Below, in pieces: positions 18,902 through 27,529 of a DNA stretch of 64,000 nucleotides. Within the stretch, counting starts at the first letter, position 1. The number at the start of each line of letters is the position of its first letter. The stretch lies in contig WGMQ01000026.1 in assembly GCA_016125005.1 (NCBI GenBank), forward strand, positions 87,450 through 151,449, in the 5' to 3' direction. Made by a program: the position numbers and the translations under genes. The stretch comes from a bacterium. Lineage in GTDB: Bacteria; Sumerlaeota; Sumerlaeia; SLMS01. Under the pieces are notes generated by a model. That model was not told the origin of the DNA. It searched no databases and saw nothing but the letters and a program-made list of their open reading frames with translations.

Positions 18902-20674
18902 ATGATTAAGAAGAACTCCATTTCCACCCTCCTGCTCACCGCCGGGGCCATGCTTGCAAGCAGCTCGGCCTTTGCAGTCAGCACCGTCACCGTCAACGCG
19001 CTGGCCACGGCCAACGGCACCGACACCTTCAACACGATCCAGTCCGCCATCGCCAGCTTTGCATCCGGTGGCGTCAACGCGGGCTCCGCAGCACCGTTCA
19101 CCATCAACGTCGTGGCGGCTTCCGGTCCCTACGTCGAGACCATGAGCCTTGATGATGCCAACACGACCTTGCAGGGCGACATTGTCATCCAGTCCTCCGT
19201 TGCCAACACCCCGGTCGACTGCCGCTTGAACGTCACGAACACCGACGATGGGCTCCTCATCTACCAGAACATCCACGATGTGACCATCAGCGACTTCATC
19301 TTCTCGCCGCAGCAGGGTGCGGGCGTTGCGGATGACCTGGTGAAGATCGACAAGAACAGCAACAGCCCGGCGAACCAGATCACCTTCAACCGCTGCATCT
19401 TCACCGACGTGGCGAACGCAGGTGGTCCGCTGATCTCGGCGATTGGTGGCCCGTACTCCGCCCCGGCCGCGTTCACTGGCCAGCTCACCACCACATCCGA
19501 CACCCTGATGAAGGTATGGAGCGACAACGCCGAGTACGTGAACGTCACCATCAATGACTCGCTCTTCTACGGCGCGAATTGTCAGGGCCTCCAGTTCGGT
19601 GGCATTGCCACCGCCGGAACCACCAGCGACTACACGGTGACGATCAACGACTCGACCTTCGCGTACTGCGGGTCTGCCTCGACCTCACCGATCGACGTTC
19701 AGGGTAACGGCGCCCAGCCGATGATCCTGACGGTTGATGGCTGCTTGTTCACTGGCAGCCGTTATCACGCCATCTACTCTCATGCCCAGAACACCAACGC
19801 GCACGAGACCCACCTGCTCAACACGGTCTTCACGAACAACGCCACGCGTGGTTTCAGCGGCAACGCGCAAACGGCCCTCACGATCAACAACGTCGTGATC
19901 AAGCAGGCGACCGCAAACGCCGCCATCGTCTACTGCGGCTGGAAGGACGTCACCTGGAACAACCTCACGGTGTCCTCCGCGGGCAGCAACGCGGTTCTGA
20001 CCGCCAACGCTGGCGCCGCCAACACCGCCACGGTGCGCAACTCGATCTTCAGCGGCACGGGCACGGCATTCGGAACCGTCGCGACGACGACCTTCCCCGG
20101 TATCAACGTGGATGACTCCGCCATCGTTCAGGACGGCACCGAAGCGGTGACCGGCATCGGCGCCCCCACGGGCCTGGTGGTCGGATCGAACATCATCGCG
20201 CTGGATCCCGCCTATGCGGACAAGGCGAACGACAACTTCAACGTCCGGAACACCGCCTACGCCACCGCCGGCACTGCTTCCTCCAACCTCGGCGGCGGCG
20301 CCAGCTACGTCGGTGGCGTTGCTCCCGCTGCCATCAGCCTGTCCGGTGTGGCTGCCAGCCTGGACTTCGGCACGGTCGCTGTTAGCACCACCAGCACCCC
20401 GCAAACGATCACGGTGACCAACACTGGTGGCGCCAGCGCCACGATCAGCCGCGCATTGAGCGGTGCCGATGCGGCCGAGTTCGCCGCCACCCCCGCTTCG
20501 CTCGTCCTAGCGGGCGGCGGTTCCTCCGACTTCAGCGTGACCTTCTCGCCAACAACCGGCGGCGGAAAGAGCGCCACACTGGCCCTGAGCGGCCTGTCGG
20601 CCTCCTCCTCGCCCTCCTCCACGACCCTGGTCGGCAACAACGCCGGTGTCGAAGACTGGATGAGCATGCAGTAA
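18902..20674 (+). CDS. Secreted right-handed beta-helix protein with C-terminal ASH/Ig-like domain
   Basis: A 590-residue exported protein with signal peptide MIKKNSISTLLLTAGAMLA...SAFA. Residues about 60-490 show repeating short strands with Asn/Thr/Asp turns (VTINDSLFYG, VTINDSTFAYC, LTVDGCLFTG, TVRNSIFSG), the pattern of a parallel beta-helix. A pectate-lyase-like or adhesin surface protein is likely. Residues about 500-575 (LDFGTVAVSTTSTPQTITVTNTGG) match the ASPM-SPD2-Hydin type Ig-like domain. No catalytic residues are evident. The start is fixed by the signal peptide and AAGGAG. A strong terminator follows, so it is a single-gene unit with an AT-rich promoter region. Serine- and Thr-rich C-terminus. 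Confidence 0.78.
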   Translation: MIKKNSISTLLLTAGAMLASSSAFAVSTVTVNALATANGTDTFNTIQSAIASFASGGVNAGSAAPFTINVVAASGPYVETMSLDDANTTLQGDIVIQSSVANTPVDCRLNVTNTDDGLLIYQNIHDVTISDFIFSPQQGAGVADDLVKIDKNSNSPANQITFNRCIFTDVANAGGPLISAIGGPYSAPAAFTGQLTTTSDTLMKVWSDNAEYVNVTINDSLFYGANCQGLQFGGIATAGTTSDYTVTINDSTFAYCGSASTSPIDVQGNGAQPMILTVDGCLFTGSRYHAIYSHAQNTNAHETHLLNTVFTNNATRGFSGNAQTALTINNVVIKQATANAAIVYCGWKDVTWNNLTVSSAGSNAVLTANAGAANTATVRNSIFSGTGTAFGTVATTTFPGINVDDSAIVQDGTEAVTGIGAPTGLVVGSNIIALDPAYADKANDNFNVRNTAYATAGTASSNLGGGASYVGGVAPAAISLSGVAASLDFGTVAVSTTSTPQTITVTNTGGASATISRALSGADAAEFAATPASLVLAGGGSSDFSVTFSPTTGGGKSATLALSGLSASSSPSSTTLVGNNAGVEDWMSMQ

Positions 20675-20706
20675 TCGACTGCACGCCCCAGGGCAGGCAA
20701 TCACAC

Positions 20707-20740
20707 GACCCCCGGACCCGCAAAGGTCCGGGGGTCTTTT
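20707..20740 (+). terminator. Rho-independent terminator
   Basis: A perfect 12-bp stem (GACCCCCGGACC / GGTCCGGGGGTC) with loop CGCAAA, then TTTT. It lies 33 bp after the beta-helix gene stop. Confidence 0.93.
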
Positions 20741-20792
20741 CGTCGGCATCTCCGAACGGAGGGGAAGCAATCGTGGTGGCTTGGGGACAAAG

Positions 20793-20818
20793 AAAAATCC
20801 CGCCCGGATGGGCGGGAT
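20793..20818 (-). terminator. Rho-independent terminator for tRNA-Pro
   Basis: Read on the minus strand: ATCCCGCCC, loop ATCC, GGGCGGGAT, then TTTTC. It lies 16 bp downstream of the tRNA 3' end. Confidence 0.88.
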
Positions 20819-20833
20819 GGGGAATCAAAAAAA

Positions 20834-20910
20834 TGGTCGGGGTGGCGGGATTTGAACCCACGACCACTCGCCCCCCAGACGAGTGCGCTACCAGGCTGCG
20901 CTACACCCCG
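20834..20910 (-). tRNA. tRNA-Pro (anticodon GGG)
   Basis: A 77-nt cloverleaf: acceptor CGGGGTG/CACCCCG, D arm GCGC...GCGC, anticodon loop CTGGGGG (GGG reads CCC/CCT), T arm GTGGG-TTCAAAT-CCCGC. Discriminator A and an encoded CCA are present. All stems pair apart from G-T pairs. The run of G in the anticodon loop is normal for this isoacceptor. Confidence 0.97.
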
Positions 20911-21146
20911 ACGCGGTAGGGGGGTGACACTACTCGCGGCGCTCTCCGGCGCAAGCACGATTTTAACCCCCCGCGTTTTTTCCCAGACGGCGGCAAGTGG
21001 GCGTTTCCGGTGCATCTTCCGCTTGCGCGGATGCGGGATTGGGCCGAACCTCGCAGGGCTTGTCGCCCGGTTCCGCATGTGGTGCCCGCGGCGAGGCGTG
21101 TTCGCAAATCATCACCCACCCGCTTCCGGTGAGGAGTAGGCTAAGC

Positions 21147-22907
21147 ATGGCAACAGCGATGGAGCGCAAGCTCGGCGAGATGCTTGTGAAGGATCGCGTC
21201 ATCAGCAAGCAGGAGCTGGAGGCCGCGATCAAGCAGCAGGAGGCCACGCGGCGCAGTCTCGGCCATGTGCTGATCGAGATGGGCCTGACCACCGAATGGG
21301 AGATGGCCGCCGCGCTCGGCAAGCAACTCAACGTCCCCTTCATCACCCTGTCCCACTATGAAATCGACGAGCAGGTGCTCGCCAGCCTCCCCAAGGACAT
21401 CGTTCGCAAGTACAAGATCGTCCCCGTCGACAAGACCGGCGACACGCTGACCATCGCGCTTTCCGATCCCTCCAATATCTACCTGCTCGACGAGCTCAAG
21501 CTCCTGACCAAGAACGAGATCATCCCGGTGATCTCCTTCGAATCGGACATCACCGAAGCCATCAATCGCTACTACCCCGGCATTGGTGAAAAGTCCGGCC
21601 CGGCCATCGACGAAGCCCTCAAGGAAATCGAGGGCATGGACATGAAGGCGGCAGTGAAGAGCGCCCTCGAAGCGGATGCACTTGAGGTGGAGTCCGCCAA
21701 CGATGAACCGCAGGATAACGACGAAGATGGCGGCGTGAACGACGCCCCGGTCATCACCCTCGTGAATAACATCGTCACCGAGGCGCTCAAGATGGGCGCA
21801 TCCGACATCCACATCGAACCCTACGAAAAGAAGATCCGCCTGCGCTACCGCATTGACGGCAAGCTGGCGGAAATGCCCGGTCCGCCGAAGAAATTCCAGA
21901 ACGCCATCGTGTCGCGCATCAAGATCATGTCGGAACTCGACATCGCCGAGCGCCGCCTCCCGCAGGACGGCCGCTTCCGCGTCAAGATCCAGGGGCGCCC
22001 CATCGACTTCCGCGTGAGCACCTGCCCGATCATCTACGGCGAAAAGGTGGTTATGCGTATCCTCGATCAGGGCAACCTGATGCTCAACCTTGAGGACCTG
22101 GGCTTCGAACCGCAGATCAAGGCGAAGCTCGAATCGTCGATCCTGCGCCCCTACGGCATGTGTCTCATCACCGGCCCGACCGGTTCCGGCAAGTCAACGA
22201 CCCTGTACTCGGCGCTGGCGCGCATCAACGATCCGACCAAGAATATCAGCACCATCGAAGACCCGGTGGAATACAATCTGGTCGGCATCAACCAGGTGAA
22301 CGCCAAACCGGACGTCGGCCTGACCTTCCCCGCGGCGCTTAAATCCTTCCTTCGTCAGGACCCCGACATCATCATGGTCGGCGAAATTCGAGACTTGGAA
22401 ACCGGCTCCATCGCGGTCAAGGCGGCGCTCACCGGCCACATGGTGCTCTCCACCCTGCACACCAATGACTGCGCGGGTACCATCCAGCGCCTCATCAACA
22501 TGGGCATCGACGACTTCCTCATCACCGCGGCGCTCAACATGGTGGAGGCGCAGCGCCTCGCCCGCCGCGTTTGCAAGAACTGCCGCACGGAATACAAGCC
22601 GGAAAAGTCGGAAATTCTGTCGCTCGGCGTGAAGGAAGCGGACATCGATCCCAACCAGATGCTCTACAAGGGCAAGGGTTGCGAAGTCTGCCGCACCACG
22701 GGATACAAGGGCCGCGTCGGTCTCTACGAAGTCATGGTGATGGACGACCGCATCCGGGACGGCATCATGGAGGGACTGCCCACGAACCAGCTCAAGCGCG
22801 TGGCGATCGAGCAGGGCATGGAGTCCATGCGCATGGCCGCCACGAAGAAGGTTCTCCAAGGGGCAACCACGATTGAGCAGGCTTTGGAACTGACAATCGA
22901 CGACTAA
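21147..22907 (+). CDS. pilB: Type IV pilus/type II secretion assembly ATPase (PilB/GspE family)
   Basis: Hexameric ATPase that drives pilin extrusion from the cytoplasmic face. The 586-residue protein has the N-terminal MshEN/GSPII_E domain (8-145) and Walker A GPTGSGKST (343-351). The Asp/His boxes TIEDPVEY and STLHTND, and Walker B DPDIIMVGEIRD (405-416), are all present. The four zinc cysteines are Cys476/479 and 512/515. An acidic linker (DEPQDNDEDGG) joins the domains. GAGGAG precedes the ATG. PilC follows 98 bp later. The pair could serve type IV pili or a type II-like secretion system; no pilin is in the window. Confidence 0.93.
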   Translation: MATAMERKLGEMLVKDRVISKQELEAAIKQQEATRRSLGHVLIEMGLTTEWEMAAALGKQLNVPFITLSHYEIDEQVLASLPKDIVRKYKIVPVDKTGDTLTIALSDPSNIYLLDELKLLTKNEIIPVISFESDITEAINRYYPGIGEKSGPAIDEALKEIEGMDMKAAVKSALEADALEVESANDEPQDNDEDGGVNDAPVITLVNNIVTEALKMGASDIHIEPYEKKIRLRYRIDGKLAEMPGPPKKFQNAIVSRIKIMSELDIAERRLPQDGRFRVKIQGRPIDFRVSTCPIIYGEKVVMRILDQGNLMLNLEDLGFEPQIKAKLESSILRPYGMCLITGPTGSGKSTTLYSALARINDPTKNISTIEDPVEYNLVGINQVNAKPDVGLTFPAALKSFLRQDPDIIMVGEIRDLETGSIAVKAALTGHMVLSTLHTNDCAGTIQRLINMGIDDFLITAALNMVEAQRLARRVCKNCRTEYKPEKSEILSLGVKEADIDPNQMLYKGKGCEVCRTTGYKGRVGLYEVMVMDDRIRDGIMEGLPTNQLKRVAIEQGMESMRMAATKKVLQGATTIEQALELTIDD

Positions 22908-23005
22908 TTGGACCCAAGGTCTCGGACGGCGACACTTTTCTCTCTTGCCGTCCCACGGCTGGTTGTTCACTCTGCGGCGGAAAATAAAACTGAGGTTGAG
23001 GATCC

Positions 23006-24223
23006 ATGCCTGTCTTCCAGTATTCAGCCAGGGCAGCCGATGGTCGGACGGTGAATGGCACCGCCGAGGCAAGCGACCAGAATAGCCTCTCGCGCATGTT
23101 GCGTGAGCAGGGCCTGTCGCCGACTTCCATCAAGCAGACCGCCGCCGCGGCTGGAAAAAAGAAGAAAAATAAGGGTAAGGGCGGTCGCGTCAAACTCGAC
23201 GACATGGTGATTTTCTCCCAGCAGATGTCCGTCATGATCCGCGCCGGTCTCCCCCTCATCGAAGTGCTGGACATTCTGGCGGAGCAGACGGAACGCCGCT
23301 CGCTCGCCAACGTCGTCCGTCAGGTCGAGCGCGACGTGCAGGGCGGTCTCTCCCTCACGGAAGGCCTCGCCAAGCACCCCAACGTCTTCAGCACCTTCTT
23401 CCTCTCCATGGTGCGAGCCGGTGAAGCCTCCGGTATGTTGGACACGATCCTTGATCAGGTCGCGACCTACCTTGAACGCACCGCCGCGCTGCAACGCAAA
23501 ATCAAGTCAGCCATCATGTACCCGCTCACGGTGACCATCGTGGCCATCGGTATCACCTGCTTCCTGCTCACGAACGTGGTTCCCGTGTTCAAGGACATCT
23601 TCGATGGCTTCGGTGGCGAGCTCCCCGGTCCCACCAAGGTGACGGTCTGGCTTTCGGAAACCATCCAGAAACGCTGGTGGCTCGTGCTCCTGATCGTGAT
23701 CGCCGCCGGTGTGTTCATGCACAACTGGGGCAAGACCAAGTCCGGTCGCCGCGCCATCGACGGCGCCTACCTCAAGCTGCCCATCTTCGGCCCGCTGATC
23801 CTCAAGTCCTGCGTGGCGAAGTTCTGCCGCACGCTCGGCACGTTGATCCGCTCCGGCGTCAACATCCTCTACGCGCTCGAAATCACCGCAAAGACCTCCG
23901 GTAATGCAGTGATCGAAGCCGCCGTCATGAAGACACGCGCCAGCATCCAGCAGGGTGAATCGCTCACCAAACCGCTGATCGAAGCGGACGTGTTCCCCCC
24001 CATGGTGACCCGCATGATCGAAGTCGGCGAGCGCACCGGTGCGCTCGAAGGTATGCTCGTCAAGATCGCCGACTTCTACGAGGATCAGGTGAACACGATG
24101 GTGGCGGGCCTGACGTCACTGATCGAACCGCTGCTCATCGTGGGCCTCGGTCTGGCGGTCGGCTTCATCGTGGTGTCGATGTTCCTCCCGATGTTCAAGA
24201 TGATCGAACTCATGAACGAGTAA
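23006..24223 (+). CDS. pilC: Inner-membrane assembly platform protein (PilC/GspF family)
   Basis: The membrane platform that couples the PilB ATPase to pilin movement. The 405-residue protein begins MPVFQYSARAADGRTVNG, typical of the family, then a Lys-rich linker (GKKKKNKGKGG). Two T2SSF domains follow, each with the FSQQMSVMIRAGLPL or FCRTLGTLIRSGVNI pattern. Three transmembrane helices are visible (about 170-195, 225-245, 370-395). Ends in the usual MFKMIELMNE-type tail. GAGGA lies just before the ATG. A strong terminator follows, closing the pilB-pilC unit. Confidence 0.93.
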   Translation: MPVFQYSARAADGRTVNGTAEASDQNSLSRMLREQGLSPTSIKQTAAAAGKKKKNKGKGGRVKLDDMVIFSQQMSVMIRAGLPLIEVLDILAEQTERRSLANVVRQVERDVQGGLSLTEGLAKHPNVFSTFFLSMVRAGEASGMLDTILDQVATYLERTAALQRKIKSAIMYPLTVTIVAIGITCFLLTNVVPVFKDIFDGFGGELPGPTKVTVWLSETIQKRWWLVLLIVIAAGVFMHNWGKTKSGRRAIDGAYLKLPIFGPLILKSCVAKFCRTLGTLIRSGVNILYALEITAKTSGNAVIEAAVMKTRASIQQGESLTKPLIEADVFPPMVTRMIEVGERTGALEGMLVKIADFYEDQVNTMVAGLTSLIEPLLIVGLGLAVGFIVVSMFLPMFKMIELMNE

Positions 24224-24250
24224 CGCCGCACCAACAGTCCCGGAATGAAG

Positions 24251-24286
24251 CTCGCCGACCCGCAACCGGGTCGGCGAGTTCGTTTT
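24251..24286 (+). terminator. Rho-independent terminator after pilC
   Basis: A 12-bp perfect stem CTCGCCGACCCG / CGGGTCGGCGAG with loop CAAC, followed by TTCGTTTTC. It lies between pilC and the convergent EcsC-family gene. Confidence 0.9.
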
Positions 24287-24294
24287 CGGGGACT

Positions 24295-24996
24295 TTACAG
24301 GGCCGGAGCCGGATCGAGCGGTGTCACCGCGGCCTGCTCGGCCGTGGGCTCGGAAGCCGGTTCCTCGTCGCGAGCGTGCAGCGGAACGGGCTGGTACAGG
24401 TCCTTGGCCGCGCGACCCACCATGCGGCACATGTAGGCGTCCACACCGCCGCTAATCGTGCCGCCGATGATGGGGATCGCCTTGGAAAGATTCATCGCTC
24501 CTCCGCGGGCGGCGCGGCTCAGGAGCGCCTGACCGGCGGCGCGGTTGACGGTGCTCAGCGTCTGCACGCTGGCCGAGCGAATGGCCGAAACAGTCAGCCC
24601 GACGCCCACCTGCTTGAGCACCTCCTTCGCTCCCCCGCCGAGCATCGCCAGCGCCAGCACCGTGCGGGCCTGCGCCGACTTGAGATCGTGGCCGTAGAGG
24701 AGCGCGATCGCGCCGACCATGCGGGCCTGGATCACCCAAGACGCAGCCAGTGCCGTCGGCACCGTGAAGGGAAGGGTCAGTATTCCGCCGACGCCGGTCA
24801 GAAACCCGGTCCCGAAGTTCTTGGCAGATTCCCACGCGATCAAGTCGTCGACCCGTGCATCGGCATCGAACTCGACCCCTTCCTTGCGGTACTGGGCCGC
24901 GAGGTCATAGGCAGAGGTGAGAGGTGGAAGCCCCTTGATGGCAGAGTCCGCAAGCCAGGTGATGAGGCCCTGGGCTTTCTCGTTCACGTTGGTCAT
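24295..24996 (-). CDS. EcsC-family protein
   Basis: A 233-residue protein whose middle matches the EcsC family (FGTGFLTGVGGILTLPFTVPTALAASWVIQARMVGAIALLYG). This is a hydrophobic, glycine-rich region that probably associates with the membrane. Family members are named after an ABC-transporter operon protein of Bacillus, and their biochemical role is unknown. The C-terminal 25 residues are acidic and Pro/Ala-rich. The start at 24996 has CGGGAGC nine bases upstream; the open frame beyond it lacks homology. It stands alone, divergent from trmD. Confidence 0.82.
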   Translation of the reverse strand: MTNVNEKAQGLITWLADSAIKGLPPLTSAYDLAAQYRKEGVEFDADARVDDLIAWESAKNFGTGFLTGVGGILTLPFTVPTALAASWVIQARMVGAIALLYGHDLKSAQARTVLALAMLGGGAKEVLKQVGVGLTVSAIRSASVQTLSTVNRAAGQALLSRAARGGAMNLSKAIPIIGGTISGGVDAYMCRMVGRAAKDLYQPVPLHARDEEPASEPTAEQAAVTPLDPAPAL

Positions 24997-25173
24997 GGCA
25001 ATAGCTCCCGGAGGCGATGGTGTTCGGGTGAATGCTACATACCCTTGGCACGGAAACCATATGGTCGACACCTTGGATTATTCAAGACCTGTTCCCGATT
25101 GCGTGGGTTGAGCTTGGCGCCGCCCCTGTCCGGCGTGCTTCCATGGACTACAATCGCGCATGGGACGGCCTTG

Positions 25174-26217
25174 ATGCAGATCACCATCTTCACCCTTTTC
25201 CCCCACTGGTTCGACGGTCCCCTCGGGGAATCGGTCATCGACCGCGCGCGGCAAAAGGGGATCCTCTCGCTCAAGTCGGTGAACTTTCGCGACTATGCGA
25301 CGGACAAGCACAACTCCGTGGACGGACCGCCTTACGGCGGCGGCGGTGGCATGGTGCTGCGGCCCGAGCCCATCTGCGCCGCATTGGACGAGCACGCAGG
25401 AAAGCGCGGCGACGCGGACCGCGCCCATGTCATCTATCTCTCGCCGAAGGGGCGTCGCTTTGACCAGCGCATGGCCATCGAGCTGGCGCAGCGACCCCGC
25501 CTCGCGCTGGTCTGCGGTCACTACGAGGCCCTGGACCAACGGGTCATCGACTCGCGCGTGGACGAGGAAGTCAGCCTGGGCGACTTCGTGATGACCGGGG
25601 GCGAAATCGCTGCCATGGCCATCGTGGATGCCGTGGCGCGCATGATCCCCGGAACGCTCGGCAACGACAGCTCGGCGCTGACGGACAGCTTCATGAACGG
25701 CCTGCTGGAGGGTCCGCACTTCACCCGGCCCGAGGTGTTTGAGGGCGCGGCGATCCCGCCCGTGCTGACCTCCGGGAACCACGCCGCTGTCGCGACCTGG
25801 CGCGAGGAACAATCCCTGGCGATCACGCGCGAGCGACGGCCTGAACTCTACGACGGCCTGGCGCTCGAACCGGAAACGATCCGCCGATTGGCGCGCCGAG
25901 CGCGACCCTTCGCCGTCTTCCGTCGCCGCAACGATGCGCTGGAGGTACTTTTTGCCTCCGCGGCGATCCGCCGGCTTCCCGACTGGCAGGAGCGCTTGCT
26001 CTCGCAGCGAAGCAAAGCCGGGCTCCCCGGCACGGGCTGGCGATGGGTCGAGTTCACCGACCTGCAGTCCGGCGACGAGATCGCCGATCGCAGGATACTC
26101 GCCCGCGAAGCCGAGGCGTCGGCACGCCAGGAATCATCCCCACGCCCCTTCTGGCTCTACCTGCGCGAATCGCTCCGCGCACAAGGCATAAACCCCACGT
26201 TGGATTGCGCCGAATAG
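25174..26217 (+). CDS. trmD: tRNA (guanine-N1)-methyltransferase TrmD with C-terminal extension
   Basis: TrmD methylates G37 of tRNAs that read CNN codons, preventing frameshifts; it is a SPOUT knot dimer. Residues 1-228 hold the enzyme: MQITIFTLFPHWFDGPLGES, the PPYGGGGGMVLRPEPI loop, YLSPKGRRFDQ, the knot segment LVCGHYEALDQRVID and DEEVSLGDFVMTGGEIAA. After the normal end there are about 120 extra residues (229-347), basic and Arg-rich, that I do not recognise. The start is the ATG where homology begins; only a weak GGACGG precedes it. It is not in the usual rpsP-rimM-trmD-rplS operon. Confidence 0.93.
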   Translation: MQITIFTLFPHWFDGPLGESVIDRARQKGILSLKSVNFRDYATDKHNSVDGPPYGGGGGMVLRPEPICAALDEHAGKRGDADRAHVIYLSPKGRRFDQRMAIELAQRPRLALVCGHYEALDQRVIDSRVDEEVSLGDFVMTGGEIAAMAIVDAVARMIPGTLGNDSSALTDSFMNGLLEGPHFTRPEVFEGAAIPPVLTSGNHAAVATWREEQSLAITRERRPELYDGLALEPETIRRLARRARPFAVFRRRNDALEVLFASAAIRRLPDWQERLLSQRSKAGLPGTGWRWVEFTDLQSGDEIADRRILAREAEASARQESSPRPFWLYLRESLRAQGINPTLDCAE

Positions 26218-26381
26218 ACCTGCATTTTGGCCTTTCCTCCCGCGATGAAAACTGCTTCCTTGGAAGTGTTGGCGCTTGGAACGCGGGATTCAAATGACTT
26301 GACCCGATTTCCGGGGCGCCTTGCCATCAGGTCACTCGCAGAGTTTTCATTCATCATCGCACCCAAACCGGAGGACGTGTC

Positions 26382-26939
26382 GTGAAATTCCTGAGATTCC
26401 TACCAGCCTTCCTGATCCTCGGCCTTGTCGTGGCGCTTGCAGGCTGCGGTCCCAGTAAGGAAGAGCAGCAGCTTGCTGCACAGACCAAGCAGCAGGAAGT
26501 CCTCCTTGAGAATGTCCTCAAGGAACACGCTGAACTCGCCGCCATGGCCAAGGAATCGCTCGATCGCTTCGGAGAGGCCCGCGTCAAGCTCTCACAGGCC
26601 AGCGACGACATGGTCCGTGCCAGCGCCAAGCTTGATGACATCGTCTCCCGCATGAACAAGCTGCAGGAGCAGATCAACGCCAACAACCGCGCCATGGAAG
26701 AGGCCCGCAAGGCCGCCGCTTCCTCCGGTATCGGCTTCTTCTGGGTCATCACCATCCTGGTCTGCATCGCCGTCGTTCTGGCGGTCATCTACTTCTTCAC
26801 CCGCTCCCGTGGTGATTTCGAGGAAGAGGAAGACGACGACTTCGAGGACTTCGAGGACGACGAGCTGAACCTCGACGACGAAGACTTCAAGGATGACTTC
26901 GGCGACGACGACAAGGGTCTCGACAAGCCCAAGGCCTAA
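26382..26939 (+). CDS. Lipoprotein with coiled coil, transmembrane segment and acidic tail
   Basis: A 185-residue protein starting at GTG with GGAGG upstream. It has a signal peptide with lipobox LAGC (Cys22). Residues 28-110 are helical with heptads (KEEQQLAAQTKQQEVLLENV), likely coiled coil. A transmembrane helix follows (IGFFWVITILVCIAVVLAVIYFF, about 113-135). The final roughly 45 residues are almost all Asp/Glu/Phe/Leu. A lipid anchor and a separate transmembrane helix would place the acidic tail in the cytoplasm, an odd topology. Either the lipobox is false or the tail reaches across the membrane. No family recognised. Confidence 0.7.
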   Translation: MKFLRFLPAFLILGLVVALAGCGPSKEEQQLAAQTKQQEVLLENVLKEHAELAAMAKESLDRFGEARVKLSQASDDMVRASAKLDDIVSRMNKLQEQINANNRAMEEARKAAASSGIGFFWVITILVCIAVVLAVIYFFTRSRGDFEEEEDDDFEDFEDDELNLDDEDFKDDFGDDDKGLDKPKA

Positions 26940-26962
26940 GTAGTCGACAGACAAGGAAAAAT

Positions 26963-26994
26963 CCGGGCGGGCGCATCAGCGCCCGCCCGGTTTG
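26963..26994 (+). terminator. Rho-independent terminator
   Basis: A 12-bp perfect stem CCGGGCGGGCGC / GCGCCCGCCCGG with loop ATCA, then TTTGCATTT. It lies 23 bp after the acidic-tailed lipoprotein. Confidence 0.85.
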
Positions 26995-27030
26995 CATTTG
27001 GGGGTGCATTCCATTTTCGAAGCCGAACTT

Positions 27031-27120
27031 GCCGCCGGACCGACGACAAGAGGCACCGACATCGAATGGCGTCGGATCGGCGCGCCAGAAAAGCCCGACC
27101 ACAGATTTCGCAGATTCTCG
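27031..27120 (+). repeat. Family A repeat, diverged third copy
   Basis: The block 'gccgccggaccgacgac...ggcaccgacatcgaatggcgtcggatcggcgcg' aligns with the core of 13087-13203. The following 'cagaaaagcccgaccacagatttcgcagattctc' aligns with the reverse complement of 13675-13722. The order of blocks is kept, so it is one element rather than chance similarity. Confidence 0.72.
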
Positions 27121-27256
27121 TGGAGAGGCTGGTAACACGGAGCCGATCCGCTAAGAGGTCCGATTCCTCAACACGGTCCGTGACGCCAATTTGACCAAGG
27201 GTGAGGGAGCATCCGCGCGGGATCAATACAGCGCAGTAGAGGCACTGACCCGACAA

Positions 27257-27499
27257 GGCCTGAAGGGCCGACAGAGCTAAGCCCAGCCTGACCGCGCAAC
27301 GCGGGGGAGGGCTGGGTGTGCCGAGTGACGGTTGCGCGGTCTGATGGACCGCCGCTTCGTTGTGCTGAGGGCGGCATCGCGGGGGTGGCGGGATCGACCT
27401 GCGGCGGTCCTTCAGACCGCGGTTCGTATTCTGCCTTACCCAGGCCTCTCTCGCTATGGCTCGGTCAGCCCGGGCTAGGTTCCGGTGGCCCTTCAGGCC
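27257..27499. repeat. Family B element with two inverted arms
   Basis: Left arm 27257-27317 (GGCCTGAAGGGCC...GGGCTGGGT) and right arm 27438-27499 are inverted copies with about 75% identity by eye. Nested inside, GCGGTCTGATGGACCGC (27336-27352) and GCGGTCCTTCAGACCGC (27404-27420) form a second inverted pair. The whole could fold into one long cruciform centred near 27378. Confidence 0.8.
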
Positions 27500-27529
27500 A
27501 CAGTCCGATGCTCATTGGCAGGTATTGGC

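Larger units (their letters stand above)
26995..27529. other. Non-coding repeat-rich intergenic region
   Basis: About 535 bp between a terminator and corA (which reads towards it). No gene with a ribosome site was seen. It holds one family A repeat and a complete two-armed family B element, described separately. The stretch 27130-27250 between them shows nothing I can name. Confidence 0.75.

Noticed and set aside
20834..20910. tRNA-Pro as an integration site
   Set aside because: No integrase, no duplicated tRNA 3' end and no change in gene content typical of an island.
20940..20965. Minus-strand TTAAAAT as the -10 box of the tRNA-Pro promoter
   Set aside because: No -35 box at acceptable spacing; not enough to support a promoter call.
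24376..25173. Apparent N-terminal extension of trmD
   Set aside because: TrmD homology starts at the ATG at 25174; the upstream part is antisense to the EcsC-family gene.
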